64,000 nucleotides of DNA from an uncultured Cohaesibacter sp. Its GTDB lineage: Bacteria; Pseudomonadota; Alphaproteobacteria; Rhizobiales; Cohaesibacteraceae. Shown piece by piece: positions 26,600 to 37,050 of the stretch (position 1 is its first letter; each line of letters opens with the position of its first letter). The stretch is taken from positions 310,001-374,000 of the forward strand of contig NZ_OY762905.1 in the NCBI RefSeq assembly GCF_963666525.1, written 5' to 3'. The notes beneath the pieces are model-generated. The model ran no database searches. It worked only from the letters and a program-made list of their open reading frames with translations, and had not been told where the DNA came from. The position numbers were made by a program, and so were the translations under genes.

Positions 26600-27100
26600 C
26601 TACTGGACGCTCATGAAGGCTTCAGGGAATTCAAACCGGCCATAAGGCATCCTGTTGTCAAACGGCATCACCATGATGCCGTCCGCATCGGCCTGTCTGG
26701 CGGCCAGCTGCGGAGCATTGAGGAAACCAAGCGGCCTGAAATAGTCGGGATCCCCGACAATCGCCACGCCCCGGCCATGCATCGACCGCAGGATTTCGAG
26801 ACCCTCGGCAATCAGCGCCTTGCGAATCCCCTGACTCTGGCATTCAGGCAGAACCGAAATGGGACCGAGCGCATACCACCCCTTGTCGCCCGCCGTGACA
26901 CGCAGCGGGAAAAATGCGGCGTGTCCGACAATGGTGCCATCGATCTCGGCAACCAGCGACAGGGCCAACATGCCCGACTTGCGCATTTCATTGAGCGTAT
27001 GATAGCCGCCAAGCTTGCCAACCTGATGCAATTTGGCTGCAGCCAGAGTCACATTCATGATCGCCTCAAAATCGGCGGCCGTCTCTTTTCTTATTTCCAT
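26600..27100 (-). CDS. GNAT-family N-acetyltransferase
   Basis: A 166-residue acetyltransferase of the YhbS-like group. Visible motifs are the N-terminal strand (MEIRKETAADFEAI), the acceptor-facing strand VGHAAFFPLRV, the central strand and pyrophosphate loop ALGPISVLPECQSQGIRKALI (Q/R-x-x-G-x-A type for acetyl-CoA) and the C-terminal DPDYFRPLGF, characteristic of the YhbS branch. The substrate is unknown. The ATG at 27100 was chosen over an earlier in-frame start 23 codons upstream, whose extra residues are hydrophobic and unconserved in this family. It is divergent from rnd and followed by its own terminator, so probably monocistronic. Confidence 0.88.
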   Translation of the reverse strand: MEIRKETAADFEAIMNVTLAAAKLHQVGKLGGYHTLNEMRKSGMLALSLVAEIDGTIVGHAAFFPLRVTAGDKGWYALGPISVLPECQSQGIRKALIAEGLEILRSMHGRGVAIVGDPDYFRPLGFLNAPQLAARQADADGIMVMPFDNRMPYGRFEFPEAFMSVQ

Positions 27101-27365
27101 GGAGCATTCCGACGTAAACAATAACAGGCAGGGAGCGATAGCCAGAGGCATCACAAAAAAGTAAATCACGGAAGCCCGTTAAACAAAAGCTCTCCGAAAA
27201 GCTATGCAACAAAAGATTGACGATGCAGGCATATTTGAGGAAATTTGTAAAATCATACAATTGAGGTGGCATTTTCTCTCAACACATTGCAATAATCCCC
27301 ACTGTTGGCCCTGAGAAACAAAGAGTCGGCGACAAAACAAGAATTGTTCGATATAAGCGGACCCG

Positions 27366-28598
27366 ATGAAGACGATAACAACTACTGCCGAATTGGCAGA
27401 CGCTTGCACAAAATGCGCGAAACACCCTTACGTCACTGTTGACACCGAGTTTCTGCGCGAAACGACCTATTGGCCAAAACTTTGCCTCATCCAGATGGCT
27501 GTACCGGATGACGCCTTTCTCGTTGACCCGATGGCTGAAGGCCTCGACCTCGCGCCCTTCTTCGCGTTGATGGCTGACGAGAGCGTGATCAAGGTTTTCC
27601 ATGCAGGCCGTCAGGACATCGAAATCATCTACCATCTGGGCAAGTTGATCCCCTCTCCCATGTTTGACACGCAAGTGGCAGCCATGGTGTGCGGCTTTGG
27701 TGACTCCATTTCCTACGACCAGCTCGTCCAGCGTCTTACGGGCCACCGCATCGACAAGTCCCATCGCTATACCGACTGGTCGCGCCGTCCACTGACCGAA
27801 AAGCAGCTGACGTATGCGCTTGCCGATGTCACGCATCTGCGCGATGTCTACCACGCTCTCAGCGACAATCTGGAAGAACAGAACCGCTGCGAATGGGTGC
27901 AGGAAGAGATGGAAATCCTGACCTCGCCTGACACCTATTACACCGCGCCGGTCGATGCCTGGAAGCGCATGAAGCTGCGCATTCGCAAGCCCCGTGAATT
28001 TGCCGCGCTGAAAATGCTGGCTGCATGGCGGGAATCCGAAGCTCAGAGCCGTGATGTACCGCGCAACCGCATCCTCAAGGACGAAGCCATTTTCGAACTG
28101 GCCGTGCATCAGCCACAGACGCCGGAAGCCCTGACCGCCTTGCGGTCCATTTCCAAGGGCTACGAGCGCTCGAAAACGGGCCAGGATCTTTTACAATTGA
28201 TGCATGAGGTCTCGGAGATCGCGGCGACGGAACTGCCCGAAGTGCCAAAGGGCAAGAACCAGCCGGAAGGTTCGGGTGCCGCTGTTGACCTGATGAAGGT
28301 CCTGCTCAAGCTTATCTCGGAACAGCACGGTGTTGCTGCCAAGATCATCGCAACAGTTGATGATCTCGAAAAGATCGCCTGTGACGATGACGCCGAAGTG
28401 ACCGCCATGAAAGGCTGGCGCCGGGAAATGTTTGGCCAGTATGCCATCAAGATCAAGAAAGGCGAAATCGCCTTGCGTCTGGAAGGCAAACGCGTCGGCA
28501 TGATCGAATGCGAACCTCCCGTTCTGCAGCCCCAGTCCCGCAACGGCAAGAAGTCTGGCAAGGGCCGCAAGACCAAGCAGACTGAGACCTCGACCTGA
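27366..28598 (+). CDS. rnd: Ribonuclease D
   Basis: 3'-5' exoribonuclease trimming tRNA precursors and other stable RNAs. The 410-residue protein has the DEDD exonuclease core: VTVDTEFLRE (first D and E), FHAGRQDIEI (second D) and YALADVTHLRDVY (Exo III Y and D), then the helical HRDC domain (PREFAALKMLAAWRE, VPRNRILKDEAIFELA) and a second HRDC-like region. The C-terminus is basic (KSGKGRKTKQ). Size and order fit alphaproteobacterial Rnd. Neighbourhood with aspS is common in Rhizobiales. A chain of hairpins follows the stop. Confidence 0.95.
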   Translation: MKTITTTAELADACTKCAKHPYVTVDTEFLRETTYWPKLCLIQMAVPDDAFLVDPMAEGLDLAPFFALMADESVIKVFHAGRQDIEIIYHLGKLIPSPMFDTQVAAMVCGFGDSISYDQLVQRLTGHRIDKSHRYTDWSRRPLTEKQLTYALADVTHLRDVYHALSDNLEEQNRCEWVQEEMEILTSPDTYYTAPVDAWKRMKLRIRKPREFAALKMLAAWRESEAQSRDVPRNRILKDEAIFELAVHQPQTPEALTALRSISKGYERSKTGQDLLQLMHEVSEIAATELPEVPKGKNQPEGSGAAVDLMKVLLKLISEQHGVAAKIIATVDDLEKIACDDDAEVTAMKGWRREMFGQYAIKIKKGEIALRLEGKRVGMIECEPPVLQPQSRNGKKSGKGRKTKQTETST

Positions 28599-28617
28599 TC
28601 AATGAATGATGCAATGC

Positions 28618-28712
28618 GGTCAGGGCACACCCTGCGTGCGCCTTGACCATCGGACCTCCCCCACCGGTCCGTTCAAGATCCGGCAAGATCCTCTGGACAA
28701 GGCCTGAGGATC
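28618..28712 (+). other. Three tandem hairpins after rnd
   Basis: Successive stems: GGTCAGGGCACA/TGCGCCTTGACC (28618-28648, one mismatch, one wobble), CGGACC/GGTCCG (28651-28671) and GATCCTC/GAGGATC (28687-28712). None has a T tract. They occupy a third of the 332-base gap before the MFS gene; the rest shows nothing I can assign. Confidence 0.4.
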
Positions 28713-28930
28713 ATCTTAATAGAACAAGTCCAGACATAACGGGCAGAATGCTCCCGGCCTTGGCCGAAAGGCGGTTTGCCTGCTCCGCAATTCCTCACGA
28801 CTTGAACAGCCCTCCTTCCGCATGCGGCCTCAACCGGCACATGACAAAGCCTCGACAAGCGCGACACACCGCAGACTGATGCGCAAAGGGCATGGTTGTC
28901 AGGTTCACTGAAACTTTCAGGATGCCCTTC

Positions 28931-30184
28931 ATGAATTTCAGACTGACGTCGGTTTTTCGCTCTCTGAGCACCTACAACTACCGTCTCTGGTTCTTTGGCG
29001 CCCTGATTTCAAACATCGGCACATGGATGCAGCGCACTGCGCAGGACTGGCTGGTGTTGACCCAGTTGACCGATCACAGCGCCTCGGCAGTTGGCATGAC
29101 CATGGCCTTCCAGTTCGGTCCGCAGTTGCTGCTGTTTCCGGTCACCGGTCTGGTCGCAGACATGTTCGACCGGCGCAAGCTGATGATCGTCACGCAGATG
29201 GTGATGGGCATCATCTCCCTTCTTCTCGGTTTCCTTGTGATCACCGATCTGGTCGAGCTTTGGCACGTCTACCTGCTCGCCTTCCTGTTCGGCTGCGGTG
29301 CGGCCTTTGATGCGCCAGCCCGCCAGACCTTTGTCAGCGAACTGGTCACCAAGAAGGAAATCTCCAACGCGGTCGCGCTCAACTCGACCTCCTTCAATGG
29401 CGCCCGCATGATAGGTCCTGCGGTCGCGGGCATCCTGATAGCGGCCTTTGACACCGGGCCAGCGTTCATTCTCAACGGATTGTCCTTTGGCGCGGTTCTG
29501 CTGTCGCTGCTGATGATCCGGCAATCGGAACTGCAGCCCAGTGTTCATGCCCGCCGTTCGGCCAAGGGCATTCTGGACGGTTTCCACTATGCCTTCGGAC
29601 GCAAGGATCTGCGCGTAATGCTGATCATGCTGTTCCTTATCGGCACCTTCGGCATGAACTTCCCGATCTACATTTCCACCATGGGCGTCAAGCTGTTCAA
29701 CGCAGATGCGCAAGGCTACGGACTGTTGACCACCTTCTCCGCCATCGGCACCCTGATCGGTGCCCTGATGGCAGCAGGCCGAGAACTGCCCCGTTTCGAA
29801 ACCCTGTTCATCGGCACTGCACTATTCGGAGTCGGCTGCACGCTGGCAGCCCTCACGCCAAGCTACTGGTGGTTCGCTGTCACACTGATTCTGGTCGGAC
29901 TGTCGGCAATGACCTTCCTCAACACGTCCAACGCCCTGATGCTGCTGTCCACCACGCCGGAGATGCGCGGTCGGGTCATGGCGCTGCGATTTGCCATCAC
30001 CATGGGCGGCACACCGATCGGTGCCCCCATCGTCGGCTGGGTTGCTGACAATCTCGGGCCGAGATGGGCTTTGGGCGTGGGTGCTCTGGCCGGGTTCATG
30101 GCCGCAATGGTCGCGCTCTATCACCTTACCAAAAGCAAAGCCCTCAACGAGCCGGTGATGATCACACCGGATGAACAAGTCTAA
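28931..30184 (+). CDS. MFS transporter (EntS/DUF894-type exporter)
   Basis: A 417-residue inner-membrane protein with about 12 hydrophobic segments and the features of the MFS_3/EntS group: FRSLSTYNYRLWFFGALISNIGTWMQRTAQDWLV (read in parts) at the N-terminus, the loop GLVADMFDRRKLM, GAAFDAPARQTFVSELV and TPEMRGRVMALRFAITMGGTPIGAPIVG (read in parts). Relatives export siderophores or small molecules; substrate here is unknown. AGG at 28919-28921 favours the ATG at 28931; starts at 28892 and 28922 are also in frame. It converges with the acidic-protein gene. Confidence 0.9.
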   Translation: MNFRLTSVFRSLSTYNYRLWFFGALISNIGTWMQRTAQDWLVLTQLTDHSASAVGMTMAFQFGPQLLLFPVTGLVADMFDRRKLMIVTQMVMGIISLLLGFLVITDLVELWHVYLLAFLFGCGAAFDAPARQTFVSELVTKKEISNAVALNSTSFNGARMIGPAVAGILIAAFDTGPAFILNGLSFGAVLLSLLMIRQSELQPSVHARRSAKGILDGFHYAFGRKDLRVMLIMLFLIGTFGMNFPIYISTMGVKLFNADAQGYGLLTTFSAIGTLIGALMAAGRELPRFETLFIGTALFGVGCTLAALTPSYWWFAVTLILVGLSAMTFLNTSNALMLLSTTPEMRGRVMALRFAITMGGTPIGAPIVGWVADNLGPRWALGVGALAGFMAAMVALYHLTKSKALNEPVMITPDEQV

Positions 30185-30236
30185 GCGACAACCTTTGGGT
30201 GAGCTGCTCTGGAAAGGCATCAAGCGGCATGGCCAA

Positions 30237-30950
30237 TCAGGCTTCGCCCGCTACCTCGCCGATCGAATCCAGGTCGAAGTCCTCCTCGATATCTTCGGGC
30301 TCCACCCGCCCTGCACCTTCGAGCTTCTCGTAAGGCAGATTGTGGAACTGTTCGACCAGTTGCTCCCATAGGGCCGACAGCAGCGCGATGGGCACAGCCT
30401 CGTCCTTCAGCACGGCTTTGACTTCCAACAGTCGGTCCTGCTCGACCTTGGAGAAGGTCAGCGCCATTTCGGCAGGCAGATCGGCTTCAATCCGCGTGAT
30501 CTCGACAAAGGTGGCCGAGCCCTCGTCGATGGAGAGCACACTCTTGGCCATGACGAAATCCGCACCGGGCGGGAAGATGCTGTGTGAGACATCGCCAAGA
30601 GTGACTTCCCGCCAGCTGGGCCAGACCTCGCTTGCAAAGCTGTCGCCCTGATCGTCGAAATCCTCCTGACACCAGGCTATGTTGCCAGCCCCCTCCTCGA
30701 CAAGGTCTTCCTCGAAGGTCACGCGCACTTCCGCCAGATAGGCATAGTCGACGATGGAGATCAGCCCGTCCTCAATCGCCTCGGGATCGCTGGCGGCAAA
30801 CAGCACATATTCGCCATAGGGAACCCTGTCACGGTAGCACGCCTCGACAGAGGCCGGACTGACCGGGGCATGCTTGTCCAGAGCTCCATGAACGACAACC
30901 CACTGCCCTTCTGCGGTCTTTTCACTGGTCATTTGCGTAACAGGCTCCAT
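30237..30950 (-). CDS. Acidic cytoplasmic protein of unknown function downstream of ppx
   Basis: A 237-residue protein that I do not recognise. It has no signal peptide or membrane segment and is strongly acidic, especially at the C-terminus (VEPEDIEEDFDLDSIGEV). A central region carries alternating hydrophobic strands (YAYLAEVRVTFEEDL, GADFVMAKSVLSID). Its start is 19 bases after the ppx stop, so it is very likely the third gene of a ppk-ppx operon and may act in polyphosphate metabolism; that is inference from position only. An ATG at 30932 is an alternative start, with GGAG 12 bases upstream. Confidence 0.75.
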   Translation of the reverse strand: MEPVTQMTSEKTAEGQWVVVHGALDKHAPVSPASVEACYRDRVPYGEYVLFAASDPEAIEDGLISIVDYAYLAEVRVTFEEDLVEEGAGNIAWCQEDFDDQGDSFASEVWPSWREVTLGDVSHSIFPPGADFVMAKSVLSIDEGSATFVEITRIEADLPAEMALTFSKVEQDRLLEVKAVLKDEAVPIALLSALWEQLVEQFHNLPYEKLEGAGRVEPEDIEEDFDLDSIGEVAGEA

Positions 30951-30969
30951 AGCTAGCAGGGTTCGGAAA

Positions 30970-32520
30970 TCATGCGATCAGCGAGTCATAGCCCAGCAAC
31001 CGGACGAAACTGACAAAACGCCTTTCCAGCTTGCCGTGCATGAGGATCTTCAGATCCTCCGGAATGGTCAGAACCACCGTGTCATCTGCCAGACGGATAT
31101 CGAGCCGGTTGAGAACTCCGGGTAGATCGCCAACAGCGGCATGGGCCAGGCGCTGGGCTGCCCCGGTCAATTGCGCCATGTTGCGCAGATGCAGATTGCT
31201 CAGATCGCGCATGCGGGTCGACAGATTCGAACCGGACAGGCCTTCGTGCCGGAAATAGTTCGACATCGCCAGATAGGCGCGACCGGGGTGGTCGATCCCG
31301 ATGAAGGTGCCGTGGGCAATGACGTTGAGGCTCTGCGTGCCACGATAGTCCGGATGGGCACGCCAGCCCATATCGACCAGCAGGCAGGCAGCTCGCCGCA
31401 GCCTTTTCTCATAGGCATTCTCGACAATACCAAGCGCAGAATAGACCCCGTCCAGCCAGTCGGCCAGCTCATGGGCATACTGGGGCGACCGCGACCGCAG
31501 GACGCACAGTTCCTCGCAGGCAGACAGCAGCGGATCCTCTTCCTGAATCGCCTCTGGCAGTAGTTCGTAAAGATGACCCTCACGCACACCGATCGACGAA
31601 AAGACAACGCGCTTGGGCTTGCCTTTGCGGATCACCTCGGACAGCACCGCGGCACCATAGGGCAGCAGGCTCCGACGGGACTTGGACACCACGCCGATGC
31701 CGGAGAAATCCTCGATATCGTCCCGCATGCACTGGCGGCAGAACTCGAATGCTTCCTCGGCATCCACTTCATAGTGGTGCATGACATTGAGCGGATAGCC
31801 AACCGACGACATATGCAGTTTGCCAAAGGCACGCCAGGTTCCACCGACCGCATAGAAGGTCTTGCCTTCCAGACCCTGCAACTGCTCGGACTCTGCCAGC
31901 TCGGTCTTGGCAATCTTCAGCGCCTGCCGCACGGACGATCCGGACATGTCCTGAAGCCGCAAACCACCAAGCGGATGGGTAGCCCCGGTGCCAAGGGTCT
32001 TGCCGTCGACCGAGATCAGTTCAAGGCTTCCCCCACCAAGATCGCCCACGACCCCGAGCGGATCCAGCATGGCAGAAACAACACCAAGAGCGGACTTGCG
32101 GGCCTCGTCTTCACCAGACAGAACCTGCGGGGCAATGCCACAGATCTCCTCCACCTGCCTGAGAAAATCCGGTCCATTCTCAGCATCCCGAGCGGCAGCG
32201 GTTGCCAGCACATATTTTTTTTCGACACCGGCATTGTCCATGAGAAAACGAAAGCGCCGTAGTGCCGCCAGCGCTGCATTAACGGCCCCGGTCTCGAGCT
32301 GCCCGGTCATGCCAACGCCTCGCCCCAGTCCGCACAAGTGCTTCTCGTTATACATCGGCACAGGCGCACGCGCCTCGCGCTCATACATGACGAGACGCAC
32401 GGAGTTCGAGCCGATATCGACAACAGCAACGGGAACGGATCCATTGATCCGCCCCTGAATGTTGAGCTTGTCCAACGAGTTATCGCTGGGATCGATCTGA
32501 GAATGCCTTTGGAGAGTCAT
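30970..32520 (-). CDS. ppx: Exopolyphosphatase (Ppx/GppA family)
   Basis: Releases phosphate from the ends of polyphosphate, and may hydrolyse pppGpp as related GppA does. The 516-residue protein shows the ASKHA phosphatase core: [17 protein letters not shown] near residues 31-47, then [18 protein letters not shown], the catalytic Glu region [14 protein letters not shown] and [14 protein letters not shown], with a C-terminal helical HD-like domain ([28 protein letters not shown]). The start at 32520 overlaps the end of ppk by 41 bases, suggesting translational coupling. It is followed at 19 bases by the acidic unknown gene. Confidence 0.95.
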   Translation of the reverse strand: MTLQRHSQIDPSDNSLDKLNIQGRINGSVPVAVVDIGSNSVRLVMYEREARAPVPMYNEKHLCGLGRGVGMTGQLETGAVNAALAALRRFRFLMDNAGVEKKYVLATAAARDAENGPDFLRQVEEICGIAPQVLSGEDEARKSALGVVSAMLDPLGVVGDLGGGSLELISVDGKTLGTGATHPLGGLRLQDMSGSSVRQALKIAKTELAESEQLQGLEGKTFYAVGGTWRAFGKLHMSSVGYPLNVMHHYEVDAEEAFEFCRQCMRDDIEDFSGIGVVSKSRRSLLPYGAAVLSEVIRKGKPKRVVFSSIGVREGHLYELLPEAIQEEDPLLSACEELCVLRSRSPQYAHELADWLDGVYSALGIVENAYEKRLRRAACLLVDMGWRAHPDYRGTQSLNVIAHGTFIGIDHPGRAYLAMSNYFRHEGLSGSNLSTRMRDLSNLHLRNMAQLTGAAQRLAHAAVGDLPGVLNRLDIRLADDTVVLTIPEDLKILMHGKLERRFVSFVRLLGYDSLIA

Positions 32521-34738
32521 TTTCTATTGAATCACCTCGTCCTGAAAGACTTGGGTTGGTCATGAAGAAGCTGTGTGCATTGAAAGGATCCTCCCCTTCC
32601 GCAGCGGTGATGCGACGAGAAGACCCGTCTGGCAGAATTTCCCAACTTTGCTGGTTATCCATGATATTGGCAACCATGATCTGATCAAGCACCTGTGCAT
32701 GGATGGTCGGATTGCTGACCGGCACATAGATTTCGCAGCGCCGATCCAGATTGCGCGGCATCAGGTCGGCAGAGCCGAAATAGATGATCGCATCTGGATT
32801 TGGCAGCTCTTGTCCATTGCCGAAACAGATGATGCGCGAATGCTCAAGGAAACGGCCAACAATGGATTTGACGCGGATATTGTCCGAGAGACCGGGGAAT
32901 TGCGGCCTGAGGCAACAGATGCCGCGGATGATCAGATCGATCTTCACGCCGGCCTGACTGGCGCGATAGAAGGCATCGATCAGCATCGGATCGACCAGTG
33001 AGTTGGCCTTGGCCCAGATCCGCCCCGGACGCCCGGCGCGGGCATGGTCGATTTCCCGCTCGATATATTCAAGCAGGGTCTTTCGCATGGTATAAGGCGA
33101 GACCAGCAGTTTTCTCAGGTGATCCGGCTCGGCATAGCCCGTAATGAAGTTGAAGATCCGCGCCACGTCCATCGCGATCTTGTCATCTGCCGTGAAGAAG
33201 CTGAGGTCGGTGTAGATCTTGGCAGTGATCGGATGATAGTTGCCGGTGCCGATGTGGCAGTAGGTCACCAGCTTGCCTTCCTCGCGACGCACCACCATCG
33301 ACAGTTTGGCGTGGGTCTTGAGCTCGATGAAGCCAAAGACAACCTGCACCCCTGCTCGTTCCAGATCACGCGCCCAACCGATGTTGGCCTCTTCATCGAA
33401 GCGGGCCTTCAGTTCAACCAGCGCCGTCACCGACTTGCCAGCCTCGGCTGCCTCGATCAGGGCCCGGATGATGGGCGAGTTCTTTGAGGTCCGGTAAAGG
33501 GTCTGCTTGATGGCAACCACATTCGGGTCAAGGGCAGCCTGCAACAGATACTGTGCCACGACATCGAAGCTTTCATAGGGATGGTGAACAACGATGTCCT
33601 TTTCCCTGATGGCAGCAAAACAGTCGCCGTTATGTTCACGGATCCGTTCCGGGAAACGGGCATTGTAGCTCTTGAATTTCAGTTCTGGACGATCCAGCTC
33701 GACCAGCTCTGACATGTCGCTCAAACCAAGCGGTCCGTCGATATCGACCACTTCGTCATCATCGACATCCACCGCATGAGCAACAAAGTTGCGCAGGTCC
33801 TCTTCCGTCGAGTGTTCCAACTCAAGACGAATGATCGACCCTCTGCGGCGGCGCTTGAGGGCGCTTTCGAAATGGCGTACCAGATCCTCGGCCTCTTCCT
33901 CGATCTCGATATCGGAATCGCGGATAACGCGGAAGGAACCGATATTGACCACGGAATAGCCGGGGAAAATGCGGTCGATGAACAGGGAAACCACCTGTTC
34001 GAGCAGAATGCAGCGATGGCTGTTTTCAACGTCAGGAACTCCCGGCAACGAAATGAACCGCTTGAGCGCATTGGGCATGCGCACGATGGCCGTGAGATCG
34101 CCCCGTCCCTTTTCACCCTTGAGATTGAGAGCCAGCGAGAAACCGAGGTTCGGAATGAAGGGAAACGGATGAGCCGGATCGACGGCCAGCGGCGTCAACA
34201 CCGGGAAGATGTCCTCAAGGAAGGTCTTTTCCAGAACCTGCAAATCCTGTTCGGTCAGATGGTCTGGCTCGATCAGGAAGATCATTTCCTCTTCCAGCAA
34301 CACCCTCAGATCACGGAAGCTCGCCTGCTGCCGGTCCACCAGATCATGCACGGCGGCATTGATCTTGACCAGTTGCTGCCCCGCGTCCAGTCCGTCGGCA
34401 CTGATCGAGGTCACACCGGCGCGTTTCTGACCCTTGAGACCGGCCACGCGCACCATGAAGAACTCATCCAGATTGCTCGCCGAAATGGACAGGAACCGCA
34501 GCCGCTCCAGAAGCGGATGGTTGGAGTTTTCGGTTTCTTCCAGCACTCGGCTGTTGAACCCGAGCCATGAAAGCTCGCGGTTGACAAAGCGACCGGGACT
34601 CGCCATCAGGGCTTCGACCTCTTCTGCCGAAGGCATCATATCGGCAACCTGGAAATCAGCATTGACCGGATCTCCGGCCTGGGAAGCACCAATCATCTCG
34701 GAGGAAGAGTAGGGATGAGTTTCATTGATATCAGACAT
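32480..34738 (-). CDS. ppk: Polyphosphate kinase
   Basis: Reversibly polymerises the gamma phosphate of ATP into polyphosphate. The 752-residue protein has the N-terminal helical domain ([35 protein letters not shown]), the head domain ([19 protein letters not shown]) and the two PLD-like catalytic domains with [27 protein letters not shown] and [11 protein letters not shown], which contains the phosphorylated His. It is of normal size. The ATG at 34738 ([10 protein letters not shown]) was chosen over an upstream start that would add 51 basic, unconserved residues. First gene of ppk-ppx-unknown. No PHO box was found in the 431-base upstream gap. Confidence 0.96.
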   Translation of the reverse strand: MSDINETHPYSSSEMIGASQAGDPVNADFQVADMMPSAEEVEALMASPGRFVNRELSWLGFNSRVLEETENSNHPLLERLRFLSISASNLDEFFMVRVAGLKGQKRAGVTSISADGLDAGQQLVKINAAVHDLVDRQQASFRDLRVLLEEEMIFLIEPDHLTEQDLQVLEKTFLEDIFPVLTPLAVDPAHPFPFIPNLGFSLALNLKGEKGRGDLTAIVRMPNALKRFISLPGVPDVENSHRCILLEQVVSLFIDRIFPGYSVVNIGSFRVIRDSDIEIEEEAEDLVRHFESALKRRRRGSIIRLELEHSTEEDLRNFVAHAVDVDDDEVVDIDGPLGLSDMSELVELDRPELKFKSYNARFPERIREHNGDCFAAIREKDIVVHHPYESFDVVAQYLLQAALDPNVVAIKQTLYRTSKNSPIIRALIEAAEAGKSVTALVELKARFDEEANIGWARDLERAGVQVVFGFIELKTHAKLSMVVRREEGKLVTYCHIGTGNYHPITAKIYTDLSFFTADDKIAMDVARIFNFITGYAEPDHLRKLLVSPYTMRKTLLEYIEREIDHARAGRPGRIWAKANSLVDPMLIDAFYRASQAGVKIDLIIRGICCLRPQFPGLSDNIRVKSIVGRFLEHSRIICFGNGQELPNPDAIIYFGSADLMPRNLDRRCEIYVPVSNPTIHAQVLDQIMVANIMDNQQSWEILPDGSSRRITAAEGEDPFNAHSFFMTNPSLSGRGDSIENDSPKAFSDRSQR

Positions 34739-35169
34739 AGAGGTTCGTCCGTCGCTCTCGCATGAAGAAACCGCGCTCTTTCCCGAATGGATCGGAGCCG
34801 TTTCAGATTTGTCACCACCGCACCGCTCGCGCAGGGCCAGCCCAGCCACCAAAGCTCGAGGGGAACGAAAACTCCGTGCCACCCAGCCCACTCATGCTCA
34901 TAGACAAGAGTGGCAATCGGGATTCGACCTGCAGGATTGTGTTACCAAAAGCAGCACACACATTCCAGTTCCCAATGCGGTTGCACCTGCACAATACAGG
35001 AACCCCGGGGCACATCAAATCAGCAAATATAGGAATACCTTAGCAGTTATGTGACGTCCCTCAAAATGCCGATGTCAACACCATCAAGATATCAACATGG
35101 CCAGATCGGCGACCGCCCCCCCCACCTGCAGGCTGATTGACGCACCAGACAGCCAGACGCATCGTCGGA
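34739..35169. other. Non-coding gap between hdaA and ppk
   Basis: 431 bases between two minus-strand genes. Open frames here are short, without ribosome binding sites or recognisable products. It should contain the ppk promoter, but I find no PHO-box-like direct repeats and no clear -35/-10 pair. I see nothing else in it. Confidence 0.4.
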
Positions 35170-35865
35170 CTACCCCTCGGCTTCCTCGCTCAACGCCTTG
35201 ATGATCATGGCGACAAACGGTCGGGTGATGGTCCGGTGCTGAGCCAGTGCCTGCTGATCCACCGCGTCGACAATCTTCAACGCCGCCCCGATGGAACGTT
35301 CCATGCGCATCAGGATATACTCGATCACATTCGGATCCGGCATCAGTTGCCGGTCGGCAAACAGCTTGACCAGAACACTGCGCAGCAACTCGTCATCCGG
35401 CTCGAAAATCTCGACCGGCGTCGTCAGGCGCAAACGAGACATCAGGTCAGGCAGCGTCACACCCCAGCTTTCTGGCCAGTTTCTGGCCGTGATCAGCACA
35501 AAGGCCCTTGCCTCCCTTGCCGCATTGAGCAGGTGAAACAGGGCAGTATCGTCCCTGTCCGGGCAGTCAGCATCCTCGATGATCACCGCTCCGGCAGACA
35601 CCAGAGAGGTGGGATCGGACCGGTTCAGCTCATCGATGGTCACGACATGAGCGCCGCTCCTCTCCTGCCAGATCTTGGCAAGATGCGATTTGCCAGCCCC
35701 GACAGGTCCAGCCAGCAGAACCCAGCTGGCTGGCCAGTTCGGCCACAGATCGATCATGTCGAACGCCGCCTGGTTGGAAGGACCCCGCAAAAAATCCTCG
35801 CGCCCCATCGCCGCCTCATGCGGCAAACGCAATGGCATCTGATCGTTGAATTTTGCTGAACCCAT
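35170..35865 (-). CDS. hdaA: DnaA regulatory inactivator HdaA (Hda homologue)
   Basis: AAA+ protein that, with the DNA-loaded sliding clamp, stimulates ATP hydrolysis by DnaA after initiation, preventing over-replication. The 231-residue protein starts with a clamp-binding motif near the N-terminus (QMPLRL, residues 9-14), then has a Walker A loop LLAGPVGAGKSHL (about 51-62), a Walker B-like VIIEDAD and DnaA-like LMSRLRLTTPVEI with sensor residues. There is no DNA-binding domain IV, separating it from DnaA. The ATG at 35865 has AGGAAA 8 bases upstream. It lies 66 bases after perM, and perM-hdaA divergent from purMN is the usual alphaproteobacterial order. Confidence 0.93.
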   Translation of the reverse strand: MGSAKFNDQMPLRLPHEAAMGREDFLRGPSNQAAFDMIDLWPNWPASWVLLAGPVGAGKSHLAKIWQERSGAHVVTIDELNRSDPTSLVSAGAVIIEDADCPDRDDTALFHLLNAAREARAFVLITARNWPESWGVTLPDLMSRLRLTTPVEIFEPDDELLRSVLVKLFADRQLMPDPNVIEYILMRMERSIGAALKIVDAVDQQALAQHRTITRPFVAMIIKALSEEAEG

Positions 35866-35931
35866 TGACTTTCCTAATGATCCAAATTCCAACCCGTTAC
35901 GAAAAACCGACCATCCCTGATCGGGCCCTGA

Positions 35932-37050
35932 TCAGGACAGAGGATCCTTGGCCCCACCGGCCTCGCTCTTGTCTTCGAGCAGATCTCCACCATGACCACG
36001 ATAGAGCGGCGAGTGAATATACTGGTTCAGGATGTACCGCACAATCACGCCCACAGCCGCCGCAGCAGGTACCGCAATCAGCATGCCGACGAACCCGAAC
36101 AGGGAACCGAACGCAAGCAATGCGAACATCAGCCAGACCGGATGCAGCCCCACTCGCTCGCCAACCAGACGCGGCTGCAGGATATTGCCCTCCAGAAACT
36201 GTCCCATGACAAAAATGCCAAACGTGATCCCGATCGGGATAGGATCCGGCCAGAACTGCACGATCGCAACGCCACCCGACAGGATGAGCCCGATGGTCGC
36301 ACCCGCATAGGGCACAAAACTGATGATGCCGGCAATGAGCCCGATCAACAGGCCGAAATTGAGCCCCAGCAGCGACAGGCCGATGGCATAGAATGTGCCA
36401 AGAATGAGCCCTACCAGAATCTGCCCGCGCACGAAGCCAGACACGCTCTCGTCTATCTGGTCGAACAGCTCCCGAATCACCTTGCGATGATCCCGTGGCA
36501 ACAATTCATCGACAGTTTCCACCATGCGATCCCAGTCATGCAGCATGTAGAAGGCAACAACCGGCGTGATGACCAGCAGCGCCAGCATGTTGAGCACGGC
36601 CTGACCGCCGTTCCAGATCGACTGGATGAGCTGCCCGGCCCAGGAAGCCCCCTGACTGACCAGATCCTTGATGTTGTTCTGAAGGCTCTCCGCATCGAAA
36701 TTGGAGAGAAACTTTGGCATGTAATCGGCTGTGCTCTTGCTGACCATGGCCTGCAAGGAGGCCACATAAGTGGGCAGGTTCTTGCTGAAACCAGCCATCT
36801 GATGGGCCAGCGTCGGCACGATCAGGATCAGCAGCAGCATGAAGATCAACACGAAGATCATCAGGACACAAATCGTCGCCCACATCCGATTGAGCCCGAT
36901 ACGCTCGAAAGCGTCAGCGACCGGATCAAGCAGATAGGCCAGTGCCATGCCCGCCACGAATGGCAACAGGACGCCACGAAACACATAGATGCACAGGACA
37001 AAGGCACCGAAGGCGCACATCCAGACCACAAACTGTTTTTGAAGCGACAT
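35932..37050 (-). CDS. AI-2E family transporter / PerM-like permease
   Basis: A 372-residue inner-membrane protein of the AI-2E (PerM/YdiK/TqsA) family, with about eight hydrophobic segments in the typical 3+5 arrangement: an N-terminal helix group (VLLPFVAGMALAYLLDP), a long amphipathic cytoplasmic/periplasmic stretch (about residues 85-140) and the C-terminal group with FVPYAGATIGLILSG, GQFLEGNILQPRLVGERVGLHPVW (read in parts) and GMLIAVPAAA. Members are transporters of unclear substrate, some for sodium or autoinducer-2. The ATG at 37050 has GAGGGA upstream. Probably co-transcribed with hdaA. Confidence 0.9.
   Translation of the reverse strand: MSLQKQFVVWMCAFGAFVLCIYVFRGVLLPFVAGMALAYLLDPVADAFERIGLNRMWATICVLMIFVLIFMLLLILIVPTLAHQMAGFSKNLPTYVASLQAMVSKSTADYMPKFLSNFDAESLQNNIKDLVSQGASWAGQLIQSIWNGGQAVLNMLALLVITPVVAFYMLHDWDRMVETVDELLPRDHRKVIRELFDQIDESVSGFVRGQILVGLILGTFYAIGLSLLGLNFGLLIGLIAGIISFVPYAGATIGLILSGGVAIVQFWPDPIPIGITFGIFVMGQFLEGNILQPRLVGERVGLHPVWLMFALLAFGSLFGFVGMLIAVPAAAAVGVIVRYILNQYIHSPLYRGHGGDLLEDKSEAGGAKDPLS

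Noticed and set aside
34739..35169. PHO box upstream of ppk
   Set aside because: No pair of CTGTCAT-like direct repeats with the right spacing is visible on either strand.
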